Made by a program: the position numbers and the translations under genes. 64,000 bases of DNA from UBA1563 sp041671545. Lineage in GTDB: Bacteria; Bacteroidota; Ignavibacteria; Ignavibacteriales; Ignavibacteriaceae. The DNA lies in contig JBAZBI010000005.1 in assembly GCA_041671545.1 (NCBI GenBank), forward strand, positions 124,001-188,000. The letters are read 5' to 3'. Of the stretch, positions 25,045-32,991 are shown piece after piece (positions within the stretch are counted from its first letter, which is position 1; every line of letters starts with the position of its first letter). The notes below the pieces were generated by a model, which had not been told where the DNA came from, made no database searches, and worked only from the letters and a program-made list of their open reading frames with translations.

Positions 25045-26271
25045 ATGAAGAATAAATTCTTGCTTTTTTCTTTTTGGTTTTTGGTGCATGGAATTCTTTT
25101 TGCCCAAAATGATGAGCTTCTCCTAGATACAAAAATCAGCATTGCAAAAAAAGACAGTTCACAATCTTTTATTCTTCACTGTTCAAAAAATCTTCAAGGA
25201 ACAATAGAAGGATATTTTTGTTTACCTTTTGAAGGAAGTACACTTAGCGGTGAAATTATTCCCGGTGGATTTTCTTTTCTGAATGACAAAATATTTGGTG
25301 ATCCAATTTCTCTTTTTGCCGATAAGTGGGTCAAAAATAAATTCCCGATGGAAGACATAGCTCCCATTACCAATGGCACAAATGTTGGCAAGATTCTTTC
25401 ATTTCAAATTGTGCCGAAACAAATTAGCGAGACCAGCGATTCACTCTATCTCTTCTTGAAATATTGCGTTTACGACTTGATCAAACAGAAAGTAACTGAT
25501 TTGAGTTTTGATTATAAACTCCAATTGTTCTATAAGTTAGTTGCAGTGCCGTTTAACCGCCAAATTAGTTTTGATTTTATCAACGCACATTTTAATGATT
25601 GCAAAATATCTTTTCAATTTGAGAAGGAGAAGCAATCCGATGTAATTACATCAATGAAAAGTAATCAGATTATTGCTAATGAACTGATGAACTCCGTAGA
25701 TCAATCCCGGATTGTTGATGCTAAGTTTAATGTTGGTATAGAGTTCTTAAGAAAAGACCTGAATGCTTCGGTTATTGGTTATGATCCTTTTAACTCCGAA
25801 TATTTATTAAAAGTTCAGCAAGCTCAGCTTGAAGAAACAAAAACAGAAAAAAGTTTTCAATGGGAGAATAAAACGTTATCTGTGCCGGTTTATTACTCTC
25901 ATTTAAATTTCCCTTTCAAACTTTACAACACTGAAAAAGAAAAGGCTTACAGTAATTATAAAACGCGGGAAGAATTCTTTCAGTCAAATTATCACATCAT
26001 TATTATTCCGGTTTCTTTTAGTGCCGACACACTTATGGCAGATTTGATAATCAATTATTCAAAAATGAAAACAGATGATATAAACCGGTGGACACCAATT
26101 AAAAAACGGCTTAAGTTGGTAAAAAATTTACCTCTGGAAATAGAACTTCCTAAAGAAAATTGGAGTATCAATTATAAAAGAGACAGCGAAGTATATGATA
26201 TTTATGGATACTCTGATTACGAGAGATACGTATCCGAGTATTTAATCATTCATTACAACACAAAAAAGTAA
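25045..26271 (+). CDS. Secreted protein of unknown function, downstream of ECF sigma/anti-sigma
   Basis: 408 aa, no recognised family. A signal peptide (MKNKFLLFSFWFLVHGILFAQ) is followed by a mixed alpha/beta sequence with no obvious repeats, catalytic motif or C-terminal sorting domain. It begins one base after the anti-sigma stop, so it is almost surely in the same operon. It may be the envelope component sensed or controlled by the ECF system; that is inference. Confidence 0.75.
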   Translation: MKNKFLLFSFWFLVHGILFAQNDELLLDTKISIAKKDSSQSFILHCSKNLQGTIEGYFCLPFEGSTLSGEIIPGGFSFLNDKIFGDPISLFADKWVKNKFPMEDIAPITNGTNVGKILSFQIVPKQISETSDSLYLFLKYCVYDLIKQKVTDLSFDYKLQLFYKLVAVPFNRQISFDFINAHFNDCKISFQFEKEKQSDVITSMKSNQIIANELMNSVDQSRIVDAKFNVGIEFLRKDLNASVIGYDPFNSEYLLKVQQAQLEETKTEKSFQWENKTLSVPVYYSHLNFPFKLYNTEKEKAYSNYKTREEFFQSNYHIIIIPVSFSADTLMADLIINYSKMKTDDINRWTPIKKRLKLVKNLPLEIELPKENWSINYKRDSEVYDIYGYSDYERYVSEYLIIHYNTKK

Positions 26272-26282
26272 CGGAGAATAAA

Positions 26283-26831
26283 ATGAAAAAATTAGTGATA
26301 GTGTTTTTGCTTGCGTTTATAACGATTATTCCTCAGCAAAATAAGGGGAAAATCAGCTTAACTTTTAATGGTGAAGTGATCGAACTGCCAATAAACACAA
26401 TAAATATTAGAAAAGACAATAAATTTCTAATAAGTGTTCGTGCGGAGCAGAATGATTCAATTTCGCAAAAAATGATCTCTCTTGAACTTGGTTTTAGAAA
26501 ACTTTCTTCGGATGACAAGAAAGGATTAGAACCTTATGAAACTCGTTTACAAATCAGCAGTAGAAACAATGTGGAATATTCCGGCAAGGAACTTTTCCTG
26601 AATTTATCCAACGACGGTGAAGGACGTTTTAGTGTTTTTAAAAAAGGGGAACGAGTTACTTGGGAGATCACACAACTTAGTATGAAATTCTCAGTTACGG
26701 AAATCAGTTTAGAAAATGACGAATTAAAAATTGTCGGAAACTTTAGCGGTACTTTTAGATCAATGTTGGATGGAACTTTACGTAAAGATTTTGCAGAAAT
26801 AAAGGATGGAAAATTTGAAATAATTCTTTAA
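26283..26831 (+). CDS. Secreted protein of unknown function (last gene of ECF operon)
   Basis: 182 aa, not recognised. A signal peptide (MKKLVIVFLLAFITIIPQQ) is followed by a beta-rich sequence (GKISLTFNGEVIELPINTINIRK; VTWEITQLSMKFSV). An adjacent RBS-like GGAG lies at 26274-26277 before the ATG. Twelve bases after the 408-aa gene and in the same direction, so it probably shares its function. Confidence 0.75.
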   Translation: MKKLVIVFLLAFITIIPQQNKGKISLTFNGEVIELPINTINIRKDNKFLISVRAEQNDSISQKMISLELGFRKLSSDDKKGLEPYETRLQISSRNNVEYSGKELFLNLSNDGEGRFSVFKKGERVTWEITQLSMKFSVTEISLENDELKIVGNFSGTFRSMLDGTLRKDFAEIKDGKFEIIL

Positions 26832-26840
26832 GAGATTTTT

Positions 26841-27378
26841 ATGAAAATCACAACAGTAGATGTAACTCCCGACTCCTGGAAAGATATTGAAGAGCTGTTC
26901 GGCAGCAACGGAGCTTGCGGCGGTTGCTGGTGCATGAGTTGGCGAATTGCAAAAGATGAAAAGTGGGAGGATGTAAAGGGAATTGAAGCAAAGAAACGTT
27001 TTAAAAAATTAATTACTTCCGGTTCAGCGCACGGTGCACTTGCTTTTTCCGGCGATGAGGTCGTCGGTTGGTGTTCATTAACTTGATAGAGCTCCGAGTT
27101 TAAAATGCGATGACGCTGAAAATGTTTGGTCTATTCCATGTTTTTTCATCAAAAAAGGATTTAGAGGAAAGGGCGTTGCAGCCGCGTTACTTAAGCATTC
27201 CGTTAAAACTTTGAAGCGGCAAGGAGTAAAAATTGTTGAAGGTTATCCGATAAAATTAGATAAAGAATTACCTGCCGCTTTTGTCTGGACGGGAACTCTT
27301 TCGCTCTTTGAGAAAGAAGGATTTGAAGTTGTTACCAATAAAAAAGGTAAACAAAGAGTAAGGAAAGTGTTTCCGTAA
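26841..27378 (+). pseudogene. GNAT N-acetyltransferase interrupted by a frameshift
   Basis: The first part reads 26841-27086 (81 aa: MKITTVDVTPDSWKDIEELF ... VVGWCSLT) and stops at TGA. From 27082 the +1 frame continues without break to TAA at 27376-27378 and gives LDRAPSLKCDDAENVWSIPC then FFIKKGFRGKGVAAALLKHS, the acetyl-CoA-binding GxGxA-type loop of GNAT enzymes. The two halves together have the right order and length (~178 aa) for one gene. A single-base change near 27080-27090 therefore breaks it; either a real pseudogene or a sequencing/assembly error. RBS-like GAGAT and the neighbouring gene's stop lie just upstream. Confidence 0.8.
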
Positions 27379-27498
27379 AAAACTCTCATTCTATTTTTTT
27401 ATGGATGTTTTGACTTCACTAGCAAAGTAAATATTTTTAACAAGAATGTTTCAGAACTTTTGGAAAAAAAATCTAAAAAAATAAAAGGAGTTATTCTC

Positions 27499-27678
27499 AT
27501 GAAAGCCGAACAATCAGATTTACTAACTGCCGGAAATATTGCAAAAGCATTATCGGTTTCCGATGCAAAAGTAAAGAAAACAATTACTGAACTTGGGATA
27601 AAACCAACGGCAAAGAAAGGGATTTGCAACTTGTATTCAAAAGAGATGCTTGCAAAGATTAAGGCAGCAATAAAATAA
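27499..27678 (+). CDS. Small HTH-type protein
   Basis: 59 aa from the ATG at 27499, which has the strong ribosome site AAAAGGAG at 27483-27490; an upstream in-frame ATG at 27460 lies before that RBS and is disfavoured. LTAGNIAKALSVSDAKVKKTITELG has the look of a winged-helix or excisionase-like DNA-binding motif. Monocistronic, followed at once by paired hairpins (27690-27741). No named family recognised. Confidence 0.7.
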   Translation: MKAEQSDLLTAGNIAKALSVSDAKVKKTITELGIKPTAKKGICNLYSKEMLAKIKAAIK

Positions 27679-27689
27679 ACTGTTATATC

Positions 27690-27741
27690 AGCGATACCGT
27701 AAACGGTATCGCTGGCTGAAAAAATCATCGTAAACGATGAT
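27690..27741. repeat. REP-like double hairpin (copy 1)
   Basis: Two perfect hairpins, each with a TAAA loop: AGCGATACCG/CGGTATCGCT (27690-27713) and ATCATCG/CGATGAT (27724-27741). The same pair recurs at 31311-31362 and, with a decayed first stem, at 30757-30808. It directly follows the small HTH gene, so it may also act as its terminator. Confidence 0.85.
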
Positions 27742-27783
27742 AGAAAATTTTAATTACGCTATTGCTTGATTTGTTTGGTCAGT

Positions 27784-27807
27784 ATCACGTCATGACGCGA
27801 CGTTGAT
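27784..27807. repeat. Imperfect hairpin beside REP copy 1
   Basis: ATCACGTC (27784-27791) against GACGTTGAT (27799-27807), one unpaired base. Similar in composition to the large hairpin at 30582-30615 and probably a decayed relative. Confidence 0.4.
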
Positions 27808-27829
27808 TTCAGCGAAAGCAAAAAAGAAA

Positions 27830-28684
27830 ATGAATACTCTACCAACCATTCATATCGGAACAGCAGGGTGGTCTTACAAAGACTGGGTTCCAAATTTTTT
27901 TCCAAAGCAACAAACCAAAGATTTTGATTGGCTTCAGTTTTATGCCGCTTCTTTCAATTGCGTTGAAGTAAATTCCTCCTATTACGTATATCTTTCTCCC
28001 AAAATAGTTGAAAATTGGATTAGAAAAATTGAAGATGTAGAGGATTTTCTCTTTACATTTAAACTTCATCAAGATTTTACACACAATCGAAGATATGATA
28101 AAATCAGTATAAAATCAGTTACAGAAAATTTGGCAATGCTTGAAAGAGCAGAACGTCTTGGTGGATTATTAATCCAATTCCCATATTCCTTTCAATTCAA
28201 CAATGTCAATGCAGATTATGTTCGAATTCTAAATGAGACTTTTTCTGATTACAAACAGTTTATTGAGGTTCGTCATTCCACTTGGAGCAGCAAAGAAGCT
28301 ATCGATTTTATTGACGCATTAGACATAACACTTTGCACGATCGACCAACCGGAGATTGGAAAGGCAATTCAATTTGATCCGGTTATAACAAATGAAACGG
28401 CCTATCTTCGTTTTCACGGAAGAAATGTTGATGCCTGGAAAAAATCACTTGCAAATATTGGTAAGGAACAATCTTACGCGCAGCAAAGCGAGCGTTACAA
28501 CTACCTCTACACTCAAGGTGAATTGGCTGAAGTTATGCAAAAGATAAGGCTGATTTATGATAAGGTAAAAAAAATCTTTATCATTATGAACAATCATCCG
28601 CATGGAAATGCTGTAGTAAACGCGAAAGAATTTATGGAAATGTTGGAAGTGAAAGTTCAAAAAATGCGATTCAACTTATTTTAA
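27830..28684 (+). CDS. DUF72 (YecE-type) family protein
   Basis: 284 aa from the ATG at 27830 (MNTLPTIHIGTAGWSYKDW). Family signatures: GTAGWSYKDW at the N-terminus, FFPKQQTKDFDWLQFYA, VEVNSSYY, FTFKLHQDFTH, IQFPYSFQFN, EVRHSTW and AYLRFHGRN. DUF72 proteins have a TIM-barrel-like fold similar to xylose isomerase; their reaction is not known. Length is normal. Independent start; followed 26 bases later by a DinB-fold gene. Confidence 0.9.
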   Translation: MNTLPTIHIGTAGWSYKDWVPNFFPKQQTKDFDWLQFYAASFNCVEVNSSYYVYLSPKIVENWIRKIEDVEDFLFTFKLHQDFTHNRRYDKISIKSVTENLAMLERAERLGGLLIQFPYSFQFNNVNADYVRILNETFSDYKQFIEVRHSTWSSKEAIDFIDALDITLCTIDQPEIGKAIQFDPVITNETAYLRFHGRNVDAWKKSLANIGKEQSYAQQSERYNYLYTQGELAEVMQKIRLIYDKVKKIFIIMNNHPHGNAVVNAKEFMEMLEVKVQKMRFNLF

Positions 28685-28710
28685 CAAAATAAAATTACGG
28701 AGTTATTGGA

Positions 28711-29196
28711 ATGAAATCAGATGAACTTAGCACGGCTTTACTTAATGCAACTAAGACAGCCTACAGCAAATTGCTAATTATATCTGAAGAAGGGAGTTGT
28801 AAGAAAGATAAGCCGGAGAAATGGTCGTATAAAGAAGTTCTTGGACATTTGATTGACTCCGCTTCAAACAATCACCAACGATTTGTGAGAGCGCAATTTA
28901 AAAACGATTTAGTTTTTGTCGGCTACCAACAGGATGATTGGATTAATGTTCAACATTATCATGCCGCTCCTTGGCCATCACTGCTTAAACTATGGTACGA
29001 ATTTAATTTACATCTCGGCAGAATAATTGCCGTTATTCCCGAAGATACACTTTTACTGAAAAGAACTTTACACAACCTTGATGAAATTGCATGGAAGCCG
29101 GTTGCAAAAGCAGAACCGGTAACATTGGCCTATTTTATCAACGATTATATAGGTCATATGCAGCATCATCTAAAACAAATTATCCGTGAGCGTTGA
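28711..29196 (+). CDS. DinB-fold (DinB_2) putative metal-dependent protein
   Basis: 161 aa. Typical four-helix DinB-superfamily sequence: WSYKEVLGHLIDSASNNHQRF near residue 40, VAKAEPVTLAYFINDYIGHMQHHLKQI at the C-terminus. The His in GHLID and the two His of HMQHH are the expected metal ligands. Such proteins (also called YfiT/DinB) are thiol-S-transferase-like or of unknown function; this family is not DNA polymerase IV. No pathway can be assigned. Confidence 0.82.
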   Translation: MKSDELSTALLNATKTAYSKLLIISEEGSCKKDKPEKWSYKEVLGHLIDSASNNHQRFVRAQFKNDLVFVGYQQDDWINVQHYHAAPWPSLLKLWYEFNLHLGRIIAVIPEDTLLLKRTLHNLDEIAWKPVAKAEPVTLAYFINDYIGHMQHHLKQIIRER

Positions 29197-29335
29197 GTGA
29201 AGAATGGAGTTCATTGTTAATCCTTTGTTTGTTAGTTAAGTTGTAACACGTGTTTGAATATAATCTGAAAAATGATTTGAAGTTATATAATAAGAAAACG
29301 AACTGTACATTAAATGTATTATTTCGGAGGAACGA

Positions 29336-30091
29336 ATGGAACCGGATTTAAAACTTGCTGTGTTGATTGATGGAGACAATATTCCATCGGCTTATATAAA
29401 AGAGATGATGGAAGAAATTGCAAAGTACGGCAACCCAACAATCAAAAGAATTTATGGAGATTGGACGAAACCAAGTCTCTCAAAATGGAAAAATATTCTT
29501 TTGGAAAGCGCGATTACGCCGATACAACAATATGGCTACACCACCGGGAAGAACGCTACAGACTCCGCGATGATCATCGACGCAATGGATATTTTGTATT
29601 CTGAAAAAGTAAACGGTTTTTGTTTAGCATCGAGTGACAGTGATTTTACAAGGCTTGCAACCAGGTTAAGAGAAGCGGGAATGAAAGTTTTTGGTATCGG
29701 GGAAAAGAAAACTCCACTTCCATTTATCGTTGCTTGCGATAAATTTATCTATTTGGAAATTCTAAAAAATCAAACTAAAGAACCGGCCGATACGGGTGAA
29801 GTTGCAATAACGAAGGGTGAAGCTTCAAAGAAGAATGAAGTTGACAAAATTACTCCCAAAGTAATTAAACTAATTGCTTCAACTGTCTCCGATCTTGCCG
29901 ATGAAGAAGGTTGGGCTTTTCTGGGTGATGTTGGAAATCTTTTACAGAAGAAACAGCCAAATTTCGATTCAAGAAATTATGGATTTCAAAAACTTACACC
30001 GCTGATTAAGTCGATTGATAAATTTGAAATCGAACAGCGCGAAAATCAAAAGGGGAGATTTAAACTTATCTACGTGAGGAATAAAGAGTAG
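29336..30091 (+). CDS. NYN-domain (PIN-like RNase) protein with OST-HTH/LOTUS domain
   Basis: 251 aa, strong RBS GGAGGA. The NYN fold (residues ~5-150) has its acidic residues in LIDGDNIPS, ATDSAMIIDAMD and ASSDSDFTRLA, the presumed metal-binding active site of PIN-like nucleases. The C-terminal ~75 residues (VIKLIASTVSDLADEEGWAFLGDVGNLLQKKQPNFDSRNYGFQKLTPLIKS) are an OST-HTH/LOTUS RNA-binding domain. Proteins of this pairing are widespread and thought to process structured RNA (G-rich in LOTUS studies). Monocistronic. RNase activity is inference from the fold and residues. Confidence 0.88.
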   Translation: MEPDLKLAVLIDGDNIPSAYIKEMMEEIAKYGNPTIKRIYGDWTKPSLSKWKNILLESAITPIQQYGYTTGKNATDSAMIIDAMDILYSEKVNGFCLASSDSDFTRLATRLREAGMKVFGIGEKKTPLPFIVACDKFIYLEILKNQTKEPADTGEVAITKGEASKKNEVDKITPKVIKLIASTVSDLADEEGWAFLGDVGNLLQKKQPNFDSRNYGFQKLTPLIKSIDKFEIEQRENQKGRFKLIYVRNKE

Positions 30092-30126
30092 AAAGAGAGA
30101 TATCTGCCTCTAAATTTTTTTTTGAT

Positions 30127-30152
30127 GGCAAGTAAAAAAAATCTTGCCTTTT
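30127..30152 (+). terminator. Terminator after NYN gene
   Basis: GGCAAG / CTTGCC stem with an A-rich ten-base loop, followed by TTTT. Confidence 0.65.
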
Positions 30153-30313
30153 GTTTAAGAGAACTTTATTTTAGCAACAAACTTATAGGGATAGATGATA
30201 ATCTCTGTAAAAGAAAACCATCACTACTGTTTTTCCTGTCGGGGTTTCTATTCATGAGTTATTTCCCCTCAAGTTATAAATAACAACACAACCAATATTT
30301 AATGGAGGTTCGT

Positions 30314-30562
30314 ATGAAAATTTCAAGACTCAATCCGTACAACGGAACAAATAAAACAAGAGCATTTTTTGATCTTGTTACCGGAGAAGGAATTGAAATT
30401 AAAGGATTCACTTTAGTGGATGGTTCAAACGGTTTGTTCGTCAGTTCGCCGCAGGAAAAAAGCAAAGACGGGAAGTACTACGATAAAGTTGTAATTCCCA
30501 AAGAGCTGAAAAACGAACTCAACACCATCGCAATTGCCGAGTACGAAAAAGTTAAAGGGTAA
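30314..30562 (+). CDS. SpoVG-family RNA/DNA-binding regulator
   Basis: 82 aa from the ATG at 30314. The ribosome site GGAGG at 30304-30308 lies inside any longer reading from 30302, so the later start is right. Matches SpoVG: FDLVTGEGIEIKGFTLVDGSNGLFVSSPQEKSKDGKYYDKVVIP, with the family's DGSNGLFVxxP core. SpoVG proteins bind RNA and DNA and affect global gene expression and, in Firmicutes, septation; here the target is unknown. The start of a large hairpin is 20 bases after its stop. Confidence 0.9.
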   Translation: MKISRLNPYNGTNKTRAFFDLVTGEGIEIKGFTLVDGSNGLFVSSPQEKSKDGKYYDKVVIPKELKNELNTIAIAEYEKVKG

Positions 30563-30581
30563 TTGCAAATTTCCGGTATGA

Positions 30582-30615
30582 AAATCAGCGTCACGCTAAT
30601 ACGTGACGCTGATTT
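30582..30615 (+). terminator. Strong hairpin after spoVG-like gene (terminator or repeat)
   Basis: Perfect 14-base arms AAATCAGCGTCACG and CGTGACGCTGATTT around CTAATA; A-rich sequence follows, no T run. May end the SpoVG transcript or be a REP relative. Confidence 0.6.
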
Positions 30616-30626
30616 AAAAAACCATA

Positions 30627-30675
30627 CCGATTTATCGGGATTTGTTCGGGCTGCACAATCCATTTATGGTTGTGC
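30627..30675. repeat. Two TTTA-loop hairpins
   Basis: CCGA-TTTA-TCGG at 30627-30638, and GCACAATCCA / TGGTTGTGC with one bulged T around a TTTA loop at 30653-30675. Same loop style as the neighbouring REP-like elements. Confidence 0.6.
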
Positions 30676-30756
30676 GGAATTATATAAAATCGAACATGTT
30701 CTCATAATCTGGTGATATAATAACGCCGGTGTTGTGTTATTGCAAATGTAATTAAT

Positions 30757-30808
30757 AGCGTTGCCGTAAACGACAGCGCTATCCGAAAAAATCATCGTAA
30801 ACGATGAT
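30757..30808. repeat. REP-like double hairpin (copy 2, partly decayed)
   Basis: AGCGTTGCCG-TAAA-CGACAGCGCT (30757-30780; two mismatched pairs) and a perfect ATCATCG-TAAA-CGATGAT (30791-30808). It lies 54 bases before the transposase ATG. Confidence 0.8.
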
Positions 30809-30862
30809 GATAGAAAAACGCATCTTGATTCATCGGAATTTACAAGAAACATTGAGGAAAAC

Positions 30863-31294
30863 ATGAGCAAGGTTTTTTATAAATTATATTATCACGTTGT
30901 ATGGACAACATATAGACGCGAAGAGCTAATTTCAGAAAAAATTGAGCAATATCTTTATACGTTTTTGTTAAATAAAGCAAAGCGGTTCCATTGTGAAATT
31001 CACGGATGCAACGGAACAGCAAACCATATTCATATAGCTATCACAATACCACCAGCAGAGTCTATCAGCGATATAATCGGTAAACTGAAAGGGATCTCTT
31101 CATATTTTCTAAATAAGGAACTTCAGGTAACAAAGGATTTTGCTTGGCAGGATGGATTTGGCGTATTATCATTTGCGGAAAAAGATCTCCCGCGCATTTT
31201 GAATTATATAAGCGGTCAAAAGGAACATCACCAAACCGGAAAAACAAATGCTGCGATGGAAACATCTACAGATGATACCAGAGATAATGTGTAA
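30863..31294 (+). CDS. IS200-like / REP-associated tyrosine transposase (RAYT)
   Basis: 143 aa Y1 transposase. HVVWTTYRREELI at the N-terminus, the HUH motif in ANHIHIAI (His-Ile-His, around residue 55), the WQDGFGVLSFAEKDL signature and the putative catalytic Tyr in ILNYISGQKEHH (near 112) are all present. The C-terminal tail after EHH is shorter and unlike the usual IS200 ending. REP-like hairpin pairs lie on both sides (30757-30808 and 31311-31362), the arrangement of RAYT/REP elements. Such enzymes cut and move single-stranded hairpin-bearing DNA and are often domesticated. No IS605-type left and right ends were clearly seen. Confidence 0.85.
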   Translation: MSKVFYKLYYHVVWTTYRREELISEKIEQYLYTFLLNKAKRFHCEIHGCNGTANHIHIAITIPPAESISDIIGKLKGISSYFLNKELQVTKDFAWQDGFGVLSFAEKDLPRILNYISGQKEHHQTGKTNAAMETSTDDTRDNV

Positions 31295-31310
31295 CCAGCA
31301 TTTATAAATC

Positions 31311-31423
31311 AGCGATACCGTAAACGGTATCGCTGAACAAAAAAATCATCGTAAACGATGATGGGAAATTTCATCCCGATTTATCGGGATTTATTTGTAT
31401 AGCGTTCCGGTTTACCGGAATGC
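31311..31423. repeat. Hairpin array with REP-like double hairpin (copy 3) after the transposase
   Basis: Four hairpins in a row: AGCGATACCG-TAAA-CGGTATCGCT (31311-31334), ATCATCG-TAAA-CGATGAT (31345-31362), ATCCCGA-TTTA-TCGGGAT (31373-31390) and GCGTTCCGG-TTTA-CCGGAATGC (31402-31423, one G-T type pair). Each loop is TAAA or its complement TTTA. Confidence 0.85.
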
Positions 31424-31482
31424 GGAGTTATGAAAAAACGAAAATATTTTCATAATCCGATGTTGTAAAACGCCTATGTTAA

Positions 31483-31538
31483 AATCGCCGTAATCGACAA
31501 CGCTGATTAAAAAAAAATCCCAATTAATCGTGATGATG
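31483..31538. repeat. Degenerate REP-like remnants
   Basis: 31483-31509 resembles the decayed AGCG-type stem (ATCGCCGTAATCGACAACGC), and about 31516-31538 resembles the ATCATCG-type stem. Both have lost pairing. Confidence 0.45.
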
Positions 31539-31610
31539 AAAAAATTATATGTATAGACTTATCTCCAAAAGAATTCTTTCTACTTTTCACTTTAAACTTT
31601 CAACTGTTTT

Positions 31611-32759
31611 ATGCCCACAATCTTTCATCTGGATTTAGATGCTTTCTTCGTTTCTGTAGAACGAATACTTGATCCTTCTCTAAAAGGGAAACCGGTTATC
31701 GTTGGCGGAGACCCACACGGAAGAGGCGTTGTAGCGGCTTGTTCTTATGAAGCAAGAGCGTTCGGACTTCGATCCGGAATGCCGATCCGCGATGCGTTTA
31801 GGCTTTGTCCCAAAGGCATTTATTTGCACGGGCATGGGAAAGAATATTCGCGTTATTCCAAAGCTGTTAAAAACATATTGGAGCGTTACGCACCGGTAAT
31901 GGAACAAGCTTCTATCGATGAGTTTTATATGGATTTTTCCGGCTGCCAAAAAATTTACGGCAACCCTTACTACTTTGCATCGCTCCTTCAAGCAGAAATA
32001 AAGAGAGAACTTTCATTGCCGTGTTCCATTGGGATTGCTGCAAACAAGTATGTGGCAAAAATAAGTTCTGATTATGCTAAGCCGGAAGGAATAACTTACG
32101 TTGTTGCGGGACAAGAACAAGAATTCCTTGCACCACTCCCAATTGAAACCATGCCGGGGATCGGTAAAGTAACAACAAAGCAATTGAACGCGCGCGGTTT
32201 CAGAATAATAAAAGATATCACCAACGCTTCAAGCGATTATTTCACAACACATTTGGGCAAGTATGGTTTAGCAATTTATGAACACGCGCATGGTAAAGGA
32301 ACCGAGTTTCTTACTGTTCAGCACGAAAGAAAAAGTATAGGTAGAGAAGAGACATTTCAAAAAGATATTTCAGATACCCACGAAATCGAAAAAATACTTT
32401 TCCATTTAGTCGAAGATGTCGCAAACTCACTTCGCAAAAAAGGATGGATGACTAAGACCATCACGTTAAAACTCCGTTACTCAGATTTTATCACAATTAC
32501 CCGTGCGCAAAGTTTAAAGGAACCATCCAACAGTGATAAAATTATATTCAATACAATTACCGAATTATTTAGAAATGCGTATAAACGTCGCGTTGCCATA
32601 CGACTCATCGGCGTTCAACTCACTAATTTTTATAGTTCCTTCGAGCAAGAAAATTTGTTTGATGGAAAGGAAGAAAAAGAAAAACGAATGTTGAATTCAA
32701 TAGATGAACTCCGTGCTAAATATGGTTTGAAGATCATTCAGTATGGAAGTACGAGTTAA
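31611..32759 (+). CDS. dinB: DNA polymerase IV (Y family)
   Basis: 382 aa. Y-family signatures: FHLDLDAFFVSVE (metal Asp in DLDAFF), AACSYEARAFGLRSGMP, and QASIDEFYMDFSG with the second catalytic Asp-Glu pair. Then the IGIAANKYVAKISSDYAKPEG thumb/helix-hairpin-helix region, GIGKVTTKQL, and a little-finger domain. Translesion polymerase, error-prone and usually SOS-controlled in bacteria. No sequence like the lexA operator was found in the 100 bases upstream, so SOS control is not shown here. A decayed repeat array lies between it and the transposase. Confidence 0.95.
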   Translation: MPTIFHLDLDAFFVSVERILDPSLKGKPVIVGGDPHGRGVVAACSYEARAFGLRSGMPIRDAFRLCPKGIYLHGHGKEYSRYSKAVKNILERYAPVMEQASIDEFYMDFSGCQKIYGNPYYFASLLQAEIKRELSLPCSIGIAANKYVAKISSDYAKPEGITYVVAGQEQEFLAPLPIETMPGIGKVTTKQLNARGFRIIKDITNASSDYFTTHLGKYGLAIYEHAHGKGTEFLTVQHERKSIGREETFQKDISDTHEIEKILFHLVEDVANSLRKKGWMTKTITLKLRYSDFITITRAQSLKEPSNSDKIIFNTITELFRNAYKRRVAIRLIGVQLTNFYSSFEQENLFDGKEEKEKRMLNSIDELRAKYGLKIIQYGSTS

Positions 32760-32991
32760 TATTAGATGAATAAGATTTTGTTGTTGTAAACTGATTATTT
32801 TCTCGATAATTTTCGGATGTAAAATGTGTTCATTTTATCAATCGATTATCTGAGGAAAACTTTCTCTCTGCTTTCTCCTCTCTACAATTTCCCACGATCA
32901 ATACAGTTCTTCTTGGCTCCGGTTTAAGCTTGCCAACCTAAAATATTTATTAGAAACTTTAGTTCAAATCACTTAAAAAAGGAGTATTCAA

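Noticed and set aside
27399..27728. Reverse-strand open frame across the small HTH gene
   Set aside because: It overlaps a gene with a good RBS on the other strand, has no RBS itself, and does not look like a protein domain.
30863..31294. Complete IS200/IS605 insertion sequence
   Set aside because: No TnpB gene and no clear ends; hairpins fit a REP/RAYT arrangement better.
27660..31560. CRISPR array from the repeated hairpins
   Set aside because: Repeats are palindromic pairs at irregular spacing with genes between them, no constant spacer length and no cas genes.
31440..31611. LexA operator upstream of dinB
   Set aside because: No sequence resembling the palindrome before lexA was found.
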